Source: GCA-2697345 sp049602715
GTDB taxonomy: Bacteria > Pseudomonadota > Alphaproteobacteria > Rhodobacterales > Rhodobacteraceae
DNA length: 37,195 bases
Direction: 5' to 3'
Assembly: GCA_049602715.1 (NCBI GenBank)
Contig: JBMYRX010000013.1
Span: 1-37,195 of the forward strand
The translations under genes were made by a program, and so were the position numbers. The notes under the pieces are model-generated. The model saw nothing but the letters and a program-made list of their open reading frames with translations. It did not search any database and was not told the DNA's origin. Below are positions 1 to 8,266 of the stretch, piece by piece. Each line of letters begins with the position of its first letter. Positions within the stretch are counted from its first letter, which is position 1.

Positions 1-402
1 TAGGTTTATTTTCAAAACTTTTTTAGCTAAGATTTCATAACTCACTTGTTCGCCATAACCACACACCATTGCTGCGATCTGTGTGTCGAATAATGGTTCG
101 GGTATAATATTTCCCATATTATAAAAAATCTCCAAATCTTGTCTACCTGCGTGAAAAACTTTAGTTATCCCTTTATCTGTAAACAGCTTAAAAAGTGGTT
201 CAAAAGATAATTCATCCTCTGTTAAGGGGTCAACAAGCACTACATTACCCTTAGCATTTCCTGGTAAGGCTAATTGAACTAAACAGAGTTTTGCGAAATA
301 TGTTTTTTCACGAAGAAACTCAGTATCTATAGTTATGTAACTAAAGCTTCGAGCATAGTCACAAAAATCTTCAAGGTCTTTAGTTGTGGTTAGAGTAATC
401 AT
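1..402 (-). CDS. rnd: Ribonuclease D, partial (3' end outside window)
   Basis: 3'-5' exoribonuclease of the DEDD family that trims tRNA and other stable RNA 3' ends in the cytoplasm. The 134 visible residues carry ExoI (IDTEFLRE, acidic residues D26 and E28) and ExoII (HAGRQDLEIF). ExoIII and the HRDC domains lie beyond base 1, so only about a third of the protein is here. I chose ATG at 402, preceded by AAAGG on the minus strand; an in-frame GTG directly upstream (405) is possible. It begins six bases after the purN stop, so it is probably translated from the same purM-purN transcript. Family call is secure from the motifs. Confidence 0.9.
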   Translation of the reverse strand, partial: MITLTTTKDLEDFCDYARSFSYITIDTEFLREKTYFAKLCLVQLALPGNAKGNVVLVDPLTEDELSFEPLFKLFTDKGITKVFHAGRQDLEIFYNMGNIIPEPLFDTQIAAMVCGYGEQVSYEILAKKVLKINL

Positions 403-408
403 CACGCT

Positions 409-978
409 TTACCTTTGGCTCATCAATCGTTTTAAAACGATAGGGTATAAAACGTGTTCCAATCGCAATACTTTCCTTGCCAAACTTTCAGGATTATCAC
501 TTGTTGAAATAGGAACACTTGCTTGTCCTAAAATAAGCCCATCATCTATTTTCTCAGTTACTCTATGAACAGTACATCCAACCTCTTCATCATGAGATTT
601 TAGAGCCCTTAAATGAGTTTTTAAACCCTTATATTTGGGCAGTAGAGATGGATGGATATTTATTATATTATTAGGAAATTGGCTTATAAAATACGGGCCC
701 AATATCCGCATAAAGCCAGCCAAACATACTAGATCGGTTTGAACATCTTTGAGTTCACTAACTATTTTTTTGTCAAAGGAATCTCTATTATTTTTATACT
801 CTGAAGGGTCAATATATTTTGCATTAATTCCCAAACCCTCTGCCGCTCTTAATCCCTTTGCCTGTTTTTGATCAGACAAAACTAAAACAGGTTTCGCATA
901 CTTTTCTTTAATCATACTTTTACAGAGACTTAGCATATTTGTGCCTGTGCCTGAAATTAAAATAGCTATTCGTTTCAT
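409..978 (-). CDS. purN: Phosphoribosylglycinamide formyltransferase PurN
   Basis: Transfers formyl from 10-formyl-tetrahydrofolate to GAR, the third step of de novo purine synthesis. The 189-residue length is normal. The phosphate-binding loop ISGTGTN is at residues 8-14. The catalytic set N107, H109 (in NIHPSLLPKYKG) and D145 (in KIDDG) matches the N106/H108/D144 of the E. coli enzyme. The ATG shares one base with the purM stop (TAATG), so translational coupling is likely; there is no strong Shine-Dalgarno sequence of its own. The purM-purN order is widespread in proteobacteria. Confidence 0.97.
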   Translation of the reverse strand: MKRIAILISGTGTNMLSLCKSMIKEKYAKPVLVLSDQKQAKGLRAAEGLGINAKYIDPSEYKNNRDSFDKKIVSELKDVQTDLVCLAGFMRILGPYFISQFPNNIINIHPSLLPKYKGLKTHLRALKSHDEEVGCTVHRVTEKIDDGLILGQASVPISTSDNPESLARKVLRLEHVLYPIVLKRLMSQR

Positions 979-2009
979 TAAAAAAGGTGTCCGATAAAGT
1001 TCATTTTGCTGCCCGCGACTATTTTACCTAAAGGTATTACAGTTTCTTCTTTATCTTTTAATAATCTAATAACTTCCGCTTCATTATTTTTGTTGACAGC
1101 CAAAACTAATCCAATCCCACAATTGAATGTTCTCAACATCTCAGTTTCTGAAAGCCGCCCAGTCTCATATAACCATTTAAAAACTTTAGGAAGCTCCCAA
1201 CTATCTAAGTCTATCAAAGCGGTTAGACCCTCTGGGAACCCCCTCGGTACATTTTCTATAAGGCCACCACCGGTTATATGAGCTATGCTATTCACTTTAT
1301 TTAGAATTACTCGAGTACAATCGACATAAAGTCTCGTAGGTTTAAGGAGCTCTGCCCCTAAACTGAGATCACTAAATGAACAAGGCAAGTTAAGATCTGA
1401 TTTGGTTAATTCTATAATTTTACGAACTAGGGAGAAACCATTTGAGTGAATTCCATTAGACGCAAGGCCTAGAAGGACATCACCCTCACAAACATTAGAT
1501 GGCAAAATAGCGTTTCTCTCTACAGCACCCAACGCAAATCCAGCTAAATCAAAATCCCCACTTTTATAAATTCCAGGCATCTCAGCTGTTTCTCCACCGA
1601 TTAAGGCGCAACCGGAATCCTTACACCCTTTAGCAATACCTTTTATGACTTCCAACGCCACTTTTAGATCCAAATTACCAGTAGCAAAGTAATCTAAAAA
1701 AAATAAAGGCTCTGCTCCTTGGCAAATTAAGTCATTGACACACATCGCGACTAAATCAATACCAATTGTAGAACAATTATTAGTTTCTATTGCTAATTTT
1801 AGTTTAGTACCAACGCCATCAGTAGCGGCGACTAATATCGGGTCTATTAAACCTGTTTTTTTTAGATCAAAAAGAGCTCCAAAACCACCAATTGCGTCTA
1901 CGACGCCCGGCCTTATACTTGATTTCGCAAGCGGTTTAATCTTTTCAACTAACGCATTTCCTGCTTCGATATTAACCCCTGCATCAGAATATGTTAAATT
2001 TTTACTCAT
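978..2009 (-). CDS. purM: Phosphoribosylformylglycinamidine cyclo-ligase (AIR synthetase) PurM
   Basis: ATP-dependent ring closure of FGAM to AIR, step five of purine synthesis. The 343-residue protein shows the N-terminal YSDAGVNIEAGN segment, DGVGTKLK in the nucleotide-binding region, GGETAEMPG, and the C-terminal THITGGG-type motif (here AHITGGGLIENVPRGFP). ATG at 2009 has a clear AAGGA six to seven bases upstream on the minus strand. It is the first gene of a purM-purN-rnd transcript; its promoter should lie between 2010 and the tRNA at 2120, but I saw no convincing sigma-70 match there on the minus strand. Confidence 0.98.
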   Translation of the reverse strand: MSKNLTYSDAGVNIEAGNALVEKIKPLAKSSIRPGVVDAIGGFGALFDLKKTGLIDPILVAATDGVGTKLKLAIETNNCSTIGIDLVAMCVNDLICQGAEPLFFLDYFATGNLDLKVALEVIKGIAKGCKDSGCALIGGETAEMPGIYKSGDFDLAGFALGAVERNAILPSNVCEGDVLLGLASNGIHSNGFSLVRKIIELTKSDLNLPCSFSDLSLGAELLKPTRLYVDCTRVILNKVNSIAHITGGGLIENVPRGFPEGLTALIDLDSWELPKVFKWLYETGRLSETEMLRTFNCGIGLVLAVNKNNEAEVIRLLKDKEETVIPLGKIVAGSKMNFIGHLF

Positions 2010-2076
2010 AAAGAATCCTTAAGTTATATTTTACTAGATAACGGAACACTTCCTACGGGGCAACTAATCAGCACGC

Positions 2077-2104
2077 TTGACGCAACTGAAAACTCTGTTA
2101 TGGA
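2077..2104 (+). promoter_or_regulatory. Candidate sigma-70 promoter of the CAT tRNA
   Basis: TTGACG at 2077-2082 and TATGGA at 2099-2104 are separated by 16 bases. This predicts transcription starting near 2110-2112, which is exactly where the inverted repeat around the tRNA begins. The -35 box is good, the -10 box only partial, so the call is moderate. Confidence 0.45.
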
Positions 2105-2110
2105 GAATGT

Positions 2111-2202
2111 CTAACTTGGGGGCCTGTAGCTCAGTTGGTTAGAGCAGAGCGCTCATAACGCTTTGGTCGCAGGTTCGAGTCCTGCCGGGCCTACCAAGTT
2201 AG
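2111..2202 (+). repeat. 9-bp inverted repeat bracketing the tRNA
   Basis: CTAACTTGG (2111-2119) sits directly before the first tRNA base. Its exact reverse complement CCAAGTTAG (2194-2202) begins with the encoded CCA. In the precursor RNA the acceptor stem would continue as a nine-pair helix, interrupted only by the discriminator base. This is seen directly in the sequence; a role in tRNA processing is inference. Confidence 0.8.
2120..2196 (+). tRNA. tRNA with CAT anticodon (elongator Met or lysidine-modified Ile2)
   Basis: A full cloverleaf can be folded by eye. The acceptor is GGGCCTG/CGGGCCT with G-U at 1-72. The D stem is GCTC/GAGC, the anticodon stem GAGCG/CGCTT around loop CTCATAA (anticodon 2154-2156), the variable loop TGGTC, and the T stem GCAGG/CCTGC around TTCGAGT. 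Discriminator A and encoded CCA end the gene. It is not initiator tRNA: the first pair is not C-A mismatched and the three G-C pairs of the initiator anticodon stem are missing. Choosing between Met and the tRNA-Ile2 substrate of TilS is not safe from the sequence alone; the anticodon arm and variable loop resemble Ile2 somewhat. See the separate note on the flanking repeat. Confidence 0.96.
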
Positions 2203-2234
2203 CTTATTTTAAAACCGCAATTGCATTTAAATAA

Positions 2235-2282
2235 TTATTGAGTTGACCTTTGAAGAAAGCGGTTAAGCCGTCAATTCAATAA
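2235..2282 (-). terminator. Stem-loop after envZ, probable terminator
   Basis: Bases 2235-2247 and 2270-2282 form a 13-pair stem with one G-U pair, enclosing a 22-base loop that can itself fold into two tiny hairpins. It starts six bases past the envZ stop, and the minus strand continues with a T-rich tract (TTATTT). It fits an intrinsic terminator for envZ, though the U tract is weak and the loop is large. Confidence 0.45.
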
Positions 2283-2287
2283 AGATA

Positions 2288-3607
2288 TTAAAATGGAATT
2301 TTAAGTTCCACTCTTAACCCCCCCAGTTCTGTACTTTCACTTAAATTCAGTTCACCGCCGTGCGAGCGAGCTATATCAGCTGATATTGCTAAACCTAGGC
2401 CAACTCCACCACTATAATTTTGATTTCTAGCTACATCCAATTTTGTAAACGGTTTGATTGCCTCATTTCGTTTATTTAATGGGATTCCTGGCCCATCATC
2501 GTCTACTCGAAAAATCAGTATATTATCTTTTACAATCAAAGATAATTTCACATTTTCAGCCCATTTCTCTGCATTATTAATTATATTTTCTATCGATCTT
2601 TTAATTGAAAGTGGTTTTAAAAGTACATTTTGCAGTCCATCAGGCACAACACCAATTGTCAATTTTCCACTAATGCGGCTAGAATTATTGGAAATTTCTT
2701 CGATTAGATTCAAAACATTCACCTGATCTGTTTCATCAACAGACCCATACTTAGAGAAATCCAGGAATTCATTTATTAACTTTTCCATTTCATTAACATC
2801 TTGTATTAACTCTTTATTATCAGATGAATTGTTCTGCATCGATAGCCCTAATTTAAGACGCGTTAATGGTGTTCTTAAGTCATGACTTACACCGGAAAAT
2901 ATCAAATTCCTTTGCTCTATTTGTCTCGCAATTCTAGACTTCATATCGATAAAAGCTTTTCCCGCCGCCCTAACTTCTGTTGCACCGCTAGGTGCATAAG
3001 AAACCTCTCGCCCCATACCAAAAGCTTCAGCAGCGGAGGAAAGGCGACGTATAGGGCGTAGTTGGTTCCGCATAAAAAGAAATGCGATTGTGGTCATTAA
3101 AATACCTGTTAGTATCATTAGCACTAACAGTTGATGTGGATTAGATGCGGAAACTCGGTATCTTGAAAACCTTAATTCAAATATCTTATCCGATATAAGG
3201 TAACTTAATATTACAGTTTTATCATTTGAGATTAAATCTACCGACTCCAACTCTTTAAAATTCTCATAAAGTGTATTCATCAATATTCTTCCAGACAAAT
3301 CATAGAAGTATCGTTGGTTTTTGACATACGAATCTGACCACGATGCTTGCATGTTAAAATCTTGAGCTAATAGAAATATATCTGACTCTTGATTAATATT
3401 TGGATCAAAACTCTCAACCATATCCAGTATTATTTCAATTTCTGGCACTAAATTCATAGTCATTTGCTTAGTAACGTCTTCATAAAGACGCTGTATGAAT
3501 GAAAACGATACTACCAACTGAATAGTAATAATTGGTACTAGTAAAATTAAGGCGGCTCGGCCATAAAGACTATTGGGGAGATACCTCTTTATTGAAAACT
3601 GTTTCAT
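2288..3607 (-). CDS. envZ: EnvZ-like membrane sensor histidine kinase
   Basis: Inner-membrane two-component kinase, probably of the osmolarity/envelope type. In the 439-residue product a first transmembrane segment (about 17-38) and a second (159-179) enclose a short periplasmic sensor. A HAMP domain (about 180-232) and the H-box VSHDLRTPLTRLKLG follow; H242 is the predicted phosphorylated residue, almost the same number as in E. coli EnvZ (H243). The N-box (IENIINNAEKWAE), VDDDGPGIP and GGVGLGLAIS complete the ATPase domain. I chose ATG 3607, not the upstream TTG at 3649, because the product then opens with MKQFSIKRYLPNSLYGRA, as in alphaproteobacterial EnvZ. No OmpR-like regulator is beside it. 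It is divergent from the hydrolase at 3651. Confidence 0.88.
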   Translation of the reverse strand: MKQFSIKRYLPNSLYGRAALILLVPIITIQLVVSFSFIQRLYEDVTKQMTMNLVPEIEIILDMVESFDPNINQESDIFLLAQDFNMQASWSDSYVKNQRYFYDLSGRILMNTLYENFKELESVDLISNDKTVILSYLISDKIFELRFSRYRVSASNPHQLLVLMILTGILMTTIAFLFMRNQLRPIRRLSSAAEAFGMGREVSYAPSGATEVRAAGKAFIDMKSRIARQIEQRNLIFSGVSHDLRTPLTRLKLGLSMQNNSSDNKELIQDVNEMEKLINEFLDFSKYGSVDETDQVNVLNLIEEISNNSSRISGKLTIGVVPDGLQNVLLKPLSIKRSIENIINNAEKWAENVKLSLIVKDNILIFRVDDDGPGIPLNKRNEAIKPFTKLDVARNQNYSGGVGLGLAISADIARSHGGELNLSESTELGGLRVELKIPF

Positions 3608-3650
3608 AATTCTTCTAGGATAAGCGACATAAGAGCAAAGGAAAAGCAAA

Positions 3651-4562
3651 TTGAGTAATAATAGCTTAATTAATCCAATGGTTGGCCTTCCTGAAGAAAT
3701 ACATTCAGACTTAATTCGAATCCTTGCACCAAACCCATCTCCAATGACTTTCCATGGAACAAATACTTATATTTTGGGAAAGAAAGAATTAGCAATCATA
3801 GATCCAGGACCTAACTGCGAAGCTCATCTCAAAGCAATACTTAAAAGTATTAAACATGATCAAACAGTCACTCATATTTTTGTTACTCATAGCCATATTG
3901 ATCACAGCCCGTTAGCAGCCAGATTAGCAGATCTAGTGGCCGCCCCAATTCTAGCCTTTGGTGATGCGGTTGCAGGTAAAAGTCCGGTGATGGAGAGGTT
4001 ACATGCACTCGGAGGTGGTGAGGGACTAGATAATAATTTTGTACCTGATATTATTCTCAAAGATGGTGAAACTACACGCGGTAAAGATTGGACAATAGAA
4101 TCCATTCATACCCCAGGTCATTTAGGCAATCATCTTTGTTTTAGTTGGGTCGAAAATAATTTTCTTTTTTCAGGTGATATAGTTATGGGGTGGGCTTCTT
4201 CTATGGTTTCACCACCAGACGGTGATTTGACTGATTTTATGAGATCCCTAAAAAAATTAATGTTAAGAACCGACGATTTAATCTATTTTCCTGGCCATGG
4301 TGAGCCGGTCTACAATCCCTCTCAACGATTAAAAGATCTTTACGCTCATAGGAAACAAAGAGAAAAAGAGATATTATCTGCACTACAGTCAGGTTTCAGC
4401 TCAGTTTTTGATATCACAAATAAGGTATACAAGGATTTAGATCCAAAGCTAATAAATGCTGCAAAAAGAAATGTCTTAGCCCATCTAATAGATCTCACCT
4501 CTAGAAACCTTTGTGTTGTCGAAGGTAAAATAACGTTAAAATCTAATTTTTTAAGTAGATGA
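3651..4562 (+). CDS. Metallo-beta-lactamase-fold hydrolase, LACTB2-like
   Basis: Binuclear metal hydrolase of the group that includes LACTB2-type nucleases and hydroxyacylglutathione hydrolase-like enzymes; the substrate is unknown. The signature THSHIDH puts metal ligands at H80, H82, D84 and H85. Further ligands lie in HTPGHLGNH, FSGD and FPGHGEP. The last 70 or so residues resemble the winged-helix tail of LACTB2 proteins. The start is TTG at 3651, behind AAAGGAAAAG; no better ATG precedes the conserved part. It is a plausible first gene of a short plus-strand run, 43 bases from the divergent kinase start. Confidence 0.85.
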   Translation: MSNNSLINPMVGLPEEIHSDLIRILAPNPSPMTFHGTNTYILGKKELAIIDPGPNCEAHLKAILKSIKHDQTVTHIFVTHSHIDHSPLAARLADLVAAPILAFGDAVAGKSPVMERLHALGGGEGLDNNFVPDIILKDGETTRGKDWTIESIHTPGHLGNHLCFSWVENNFLFSGDIVMGWASSMVSPPDGDLTDFMRSLKKLMLRTDDLIYFPGHGEPVYNPSQRLKDLYAHRKQREKEILSALQSGFSSVFDITNKVYKDLDPKLINAAKRNVLAHLIDLTSRNLCVVEGKITLKSNFLSR

Positions 4563-4628
4563 CTACATAGAAGTAATATCATAATTACTAAATAAAAAAA
4601 TTTAATAAAATATTCTAAAGGATGAAAA

Positions 4629-5789
4629 TTGTTTATATTTCAGATTATTTTAATTAATATAGGACATGCTCTTGTACATCTTTTAATGCTATTATTTCCA
4701 GTGGTAGCAGCTTTAGCCGCAAGTTCGTTTGACGAAAACTACAGCACATTAATAATGTTAACAACCGGAAGCTGGATAGCGTTTGGCTTAGGCTCTTTGC
4801 CAGCGGGTTTGTTAGCCGATAGGTGGGGAAAAAACTTATTAATGAGTGTATTTTTTATTGGTTCTGGCATATCTTGTTTATTAGTAGCTCTTTCCCAGAG
4901 TTACACCCAACTTGCTCTGAGCTTACTCTTTTTGGGGGTTTTTTCTGCAATTTATCATCCTGTAGGTATTGCTATATTAGCGGAGGGTAAACCAGAAACT
5001 ATGGGACGCCGTCTCGCGTTCAATGGTGTGTGGGGAAATCTTGGTGTAGCTTTTTCCACTATTATTGCTGTTGGTCTCGCTCAATTGTTAAGCTGGAAAG
5101 CGGCGTTTTATGTTCCAGGGGTATTTTCAATCATTATGGGGTTAATTTGGATTTTTTGGGTTCCTCAAAAAAATAGTGTTGGAGTTTCAGATACTAGGCT
5201 ATTTAATATTTTTCTCGATAACGGTGCTAATTGGTTGACGTTGTTTAAGTTGGTTGTTCTCTTTTCGCTGATAATAGGATTTATATTCAATGCTGTAATA
5301 GTGTCATTGCCAAAACTTCTTGATGAACAGCTCAATACGATTGGCGAAAGTGTAAGTTTGATTGGTTTTTTTGCATTTACGATTTATATAATCGCGGCTT
5401 GCGCTCAACTAACCGTAGGTCACCTAATTGATCGTTTTCAGATCAAACCAATTTTCATTACAATTTCAATTTCTTTACTGGTTTCACTTATTTTTGTTAT
5501 TTTTACAACGGATTTTTTCTTAATTATCTCAGCATCTGTTATGATGGCTTTGGTTTACTCCACACTACCTATATCAGATACATTGCTAGCACGTAATATC
5601 CCATCTCGCATTAGATCTCGGGCTTTTGCTTTAATATACCTAATTTCTTTTAGCGCTTCCGCTTTAGCGATTCCCGCAATTTCTATTATTCATTTAAGAG
5701 GTGGATTCACGAAACTTTACATTATACTGATAATGCTAACTTTTGTGTTAACAATAGCAATCAGCAGGCTTCCCAAACAAGAAAGATGA
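4629..5789 (+). CDS. Major facilitator superfamily transporter
   Basis: A 386-residue inner-membrane carrier with about 12 hydrophobic helices. The cytoplasmic loop GLLADRWGKN after helix 2 is the MFS motif A, and a second copy-like loop (GHLIDRFQIKP) appears in the C-terminal half. The overall look recalls the fosmidomycin-resistance (Fsr) branch, but the substrate cannot be read from sequence. The start is TTG at 4629 with AAAGGA upstream; the ATG at 4622 is in another frame and closes after a few codons. It lies 66 bases after the hydrolase and 114 before hmgA, all on the same strand, so cotranscription is possible but not shown. Confidence 0.85.
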   Translation: MFIFQIILINIGHALVHLLMLLFPVVAALAASSFDENYSTLIMLTTGSWIAFGLGSLPAGLLADRWGKNLLMSVFFIGSGISCLLVALSQSYTQLALSLLFLGVFSAIYHPVGIAILAEGKPETMGRRLAFNGVWGNLGVAFSTIIAVGLAQLLSWKAAFYVPGVFSIIMGLIWIFWVPQKNSVGVSDTRLFNIFLDNGANWLTLFKLVVLFSLIIGFIFNAVIVSLPKLLDEQLNTIGESVSLIGFFAFTIYIIAACAQLTVGHLIDRFQIKPIFITISISLLVSLIFVIFTTDFFLIISASVMMALVYSTLPISDTLLARNIPSRIRSRAFALIYLISFSASALAIPAISIIHLRGGFTKLYIILIMLTFVLTIAISRLPKQER

Positions 5790-5903
5790 GTTATATTTTG
5801 AGTTATTAACTGTAATTAGTTAAGTGATTGTTTTTTTATTTTATCACTGTAAAGTTCTTGCATAATTTTTTTATTAAAAATCTGCTAAATTAGGGGCAAT
5901 ACC

Positions 5904-7265
5904 TTGACCAGTTCAAATAATATAAACACCTTATCAAAATCTTCTAAAAAAAATGATAAAATATTAGAATATATGTCCGGTTTTGGAAACGATTTTGAAA
6001 CAGAGGCGCTTGCAGATGCTTTACCTCAAGGGCAAAACAGCCCGCAAAAGTGCAATTATGGATTATATGGAGAGCAATTGTCAGGTACCGCATTTACCGC
6101 TCCAAGTAATCAAAATGAAAGAACTTGGTGTTATAGAATTAGGCCGTCCGTAAAACATTCGAAAAGATATACGAAAATTAACCTACCATATTGGAAAACA
6201 GCACCCTCCGTAATTCCCGAAGTAACGTCGCTAGGGCAATATCGATGGGACCCAATTCCACACTCTGACAAGACACTAGATTGGTTAACCGGAATACGTA
6301 CGATGACTACTGCAGGGGACGTAAACACTCAAATAGGAATGGCAAGTCATATCTACCTTGCAAACACATCTATGATTGATACCTGCTTCTACTCAGCCGA
6401 TAGCGAATTAATCATCATACCTCAAGAAGGTGTCCTAAGGTTCAATACAGAGCTCGGAATTATGGATATTGAACCTCAAGAAATCGCAATAATCCCTCGC
6501 GGTTTGCTGTATAAGGTTGAGATAATTGAAGGACCAGCACGTGGTTTTATATGCGAAAATTATGGACAAAAATTTGATTTACCAAATAGAGGCCCAATAG
6601 GTGCGAATTGTTTAGCTAACAGAAGAGATTTTAAAACCCCCATAGCAGCGTTTGAAGATAACGATAGGCATACGAAAGTGATAATCAAATGGTGCGGAGA
6701 ATTCCATGAAACTGAAATAAATCACTCTCCGCTCGATGTAGTAGCCTGGCATGGAAATTATGCGCCATGTAAATACGATTTAAGGAATTATTGTCCGATT
6801 GGCGCGGTACTATTTGATCATCCAGATCCATCTTTATATACTGTATTAACAGCACCTTCCGGGGTTGAAGGAACTGCTAATATTGATTTTGTTTTATTTC
6901 GGGATAGATGGCTTGTAACAGAGAATACATTTAGACCACCGTGGTATCATAAAAATATAATGTCAGAACTTATGGGAAACATTTTTGGTCAGTATGATGC
7001 GAAACCAACCGGTTTTGTTCCAGGTGGTATGAGCCTCCATAATATGATGCTGCCTCATGGTCCAGATAAAGATGCATTCGAAAACGCTTCAAACGCAGAG
7101 CTTTTACCAGAAAAATTAAGCGATACAATGTCTTTTATGTTTGAAACACGATTCCCGCAACACTTGACCAAATTTGCAGCAGAGGAGGCTCCCTTACAAG
7201 ATAATTATATTGATTGCTGGTCTGATATTGAAAAGAAATTTGATGGTAAACCGGGCCTTAAATAA
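5904..7265 (+). CDS. hmgA: Homogentisate 1,2-dioxygenase
   Basis: Fe(II) enzyme that opens the ring of homogentisate to maleylacetoacetate in tyrosine/phenylalanine breakdown. The 453 residues cover the whole family length. Iron ligands H349 (PPWYHKN), E355 (SELMG) and H385 (MLPHGPD) are present, as is the likely active-site H306 in LFDHPDPS. The start is TTG at 5904 behind AGGGG; the N terminus, which opens the family core at YMSGFGNDFETEA, carries about 22 extra polar residues. The usual partners (maleylacetoacetate isomerase, fumarylacetoacetase, 4-hydroxyphenylpyruvate dioxygenase) are not in the window. Confidence 0.97.
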   Translation: MTSSNNINTLSKSSKKNDKILEYMSGFGNDFETEALADALPQGQNSPQKCNYGLYGEQLSGTAFTAPSNQNERTWCYRIRPSVKHSKRYTKINLPYWKTAPSVIPEVTSLGQYRWDPIPHSDKTLDWLTGIRTMTTAGDVNTQIGMASHIYLANTSMIDTCFYSADSELIIIPQEGVLRFNTELGIMDIEPQEIAIIPRGLLYKVEIIEGPARGFICENYGQKFDLPNRGPIGANCLANRRDFKTPIAAFEDNDRHTKVIIKWCGEFHETEINHSPLDVVAWHGNYAPCKYDLRNYCPIGAVLFDHPDPSLYTVLTAPSGVEGTANIDFVLFRDRWLVTENTFRPPWYHKNIMSELMGNIFGQYDAKPTGFVPGGMSLHNMMLPHGPDKDAFENASNAELLPEKLSDTMSFMFETRFPQHLTKFAAEEAPLQDNYIDCWSDIEKKFDGKPGLK

Positions 7266-7319
7266 CTATTGGTATAATTCAAAAAAATTAACTGAATCTC
7301 AAAAGAATATTACTGTTAG

Positions 7320-8186
7320 TTACGCCCTCACAAGTGTCAAATCAAAATTAACTTTAAGGTAATCATCTTTAACAGATCCAGACAGCTCAAAATCTGGAGG
7401 AAAACTTCCTGCCGCCATTTTTTGATACTTCATAACCAAGTCTTTTCTAACACCAAACACTGTGTCCTCATCCAGGTAAGGATCGTCTTCCGAAAAAATT
7501 TCAGTGACAAGAGTCCGGTATCCCTTTGCTTTTACAATAAAATGCAAATGTGAAGGACGCCAAGGATGACGTCCACAAGCATTTAATATATCACCTACTG
7601 GGCCATCGCTTGGAACGGTATATTCTATAGGCTTGGCGGTTGTAAAAGCATAACGACCGTTCGTTCCGGTTGTTTGCAACCCATGAAAGGAGTAAGTATC
7701 TTGCTTTGGATCTTGACTGGAGTAAAGGCCATTTGGAGCAGTTTGCCAAATATCAACTTTCGCACCTTTTATTGGGATACCTTCACTATTTTTTACAATC
7801 CCTTGCACAAGTAATAATGGTCCAGAAAAATCACCTTTCAAATCTCCTCCAATTTTAAGATCTGGTGCGCCAGCAATATGGAAAGGCCCTAGAACGCTAG
7901 AAGATGTCCCTCCTTCTTTCGAATTAATCATATCAACTAATGAGGACAATCCTAAAACATCTGATAGCAATATAAATTCGTGCCTTTTTTCATCAGAAAT
8001 CTCCCCCGATCGTTCTAAGATTTCAATCCCTTTAGCCCACTCCTCATGTGTTAATTTTATATCTTTTGCAAATGCATGAAGATGAGTTACCAGGGATTCC
8101 ATCACTTCTCTAAGCCTTGGATTTACGTCTTTTCCTAAGTAACTCAAGAACACATTTGATATATTCTCTTCATTTACGTCACGCAT
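7320..8186 (-). CDS. Intradiol ring-cleavage dioxygenase, hydroxyquinol 1,2-dioxygenase type
   Basis: Non-heme Fe(III) enzyme that splits a catechol-type ring between its two hydroxyls. The 288-residue protein has the helical N-terminal dimerisation domain (about 1-95) and the beta-sandwich catalytic domain. Predicted iron ligands are Y155, Y189, H213 and H215, the last two in RHPWRPSHLHF. The spacing matches hydroxyquinol 1,2-dioxygenases, and the segments GPVGDILNACGRHPWRP and DEDTVFGVRKDLV favour that subfamily over plain catechol dioxygenases. AGGAG precedes ATG 8186. It lies 80 bases downstream of the N-carbamoyl hydrolase gene on the same strand. No maleylacetate reductase is seen, so the pathway around it is open. 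Confidence 0.88.
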   Translation of the reverse strand: MRDVNEENISNVFLSYLGKDVNPRLREVMESLVTHLHAFAKDIKLTHEEWAKGIEILERSGEISDEKRHEFILLSDVLGLSSLVDMINSKEGGTSSSVLGPFHIAGAPDLKIGGDLKGDFSGPLLLVQGIVKNSEGIPIKGAKVDIWQTAPNGLYSSQDPKQDTYSFHGLQTTGTNGRYAFTTAKPIEYTVPSDGPVGDILNACGRHPWRPSHLHFIVKAKGYRTLVTEIFSEDDPYLDEDTVFGVRKDLVMKYQKMAAGSFPPDFELSGSVKDDYLKVNFDLTLVRA

Positions 8187-8266
8187 GCGTTTCTCCTAGT
8201 TTATAAAACACTTTTAAATCACTTTTTTAGGTCTTTTAATTATACAAGTGATTAGAACATAGATGA

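Noticed and set aside
3608..3649. TTG-started N-terminal extension of the EnvZ-like kinase
   Set aside because: It adds 14 residues not typical of EnvZ and would bring the start within two bases of the divergent gene; the ATG at 3607 fits the family.
5806..5848. Possible terminator after the MFS gene
   Set aside because: TTAACT/AGTTAA and AGTGAT/ATCACT are six-pair AT-rich stems, and the T run lies too far from the first and within the loop of the second; not convincing.
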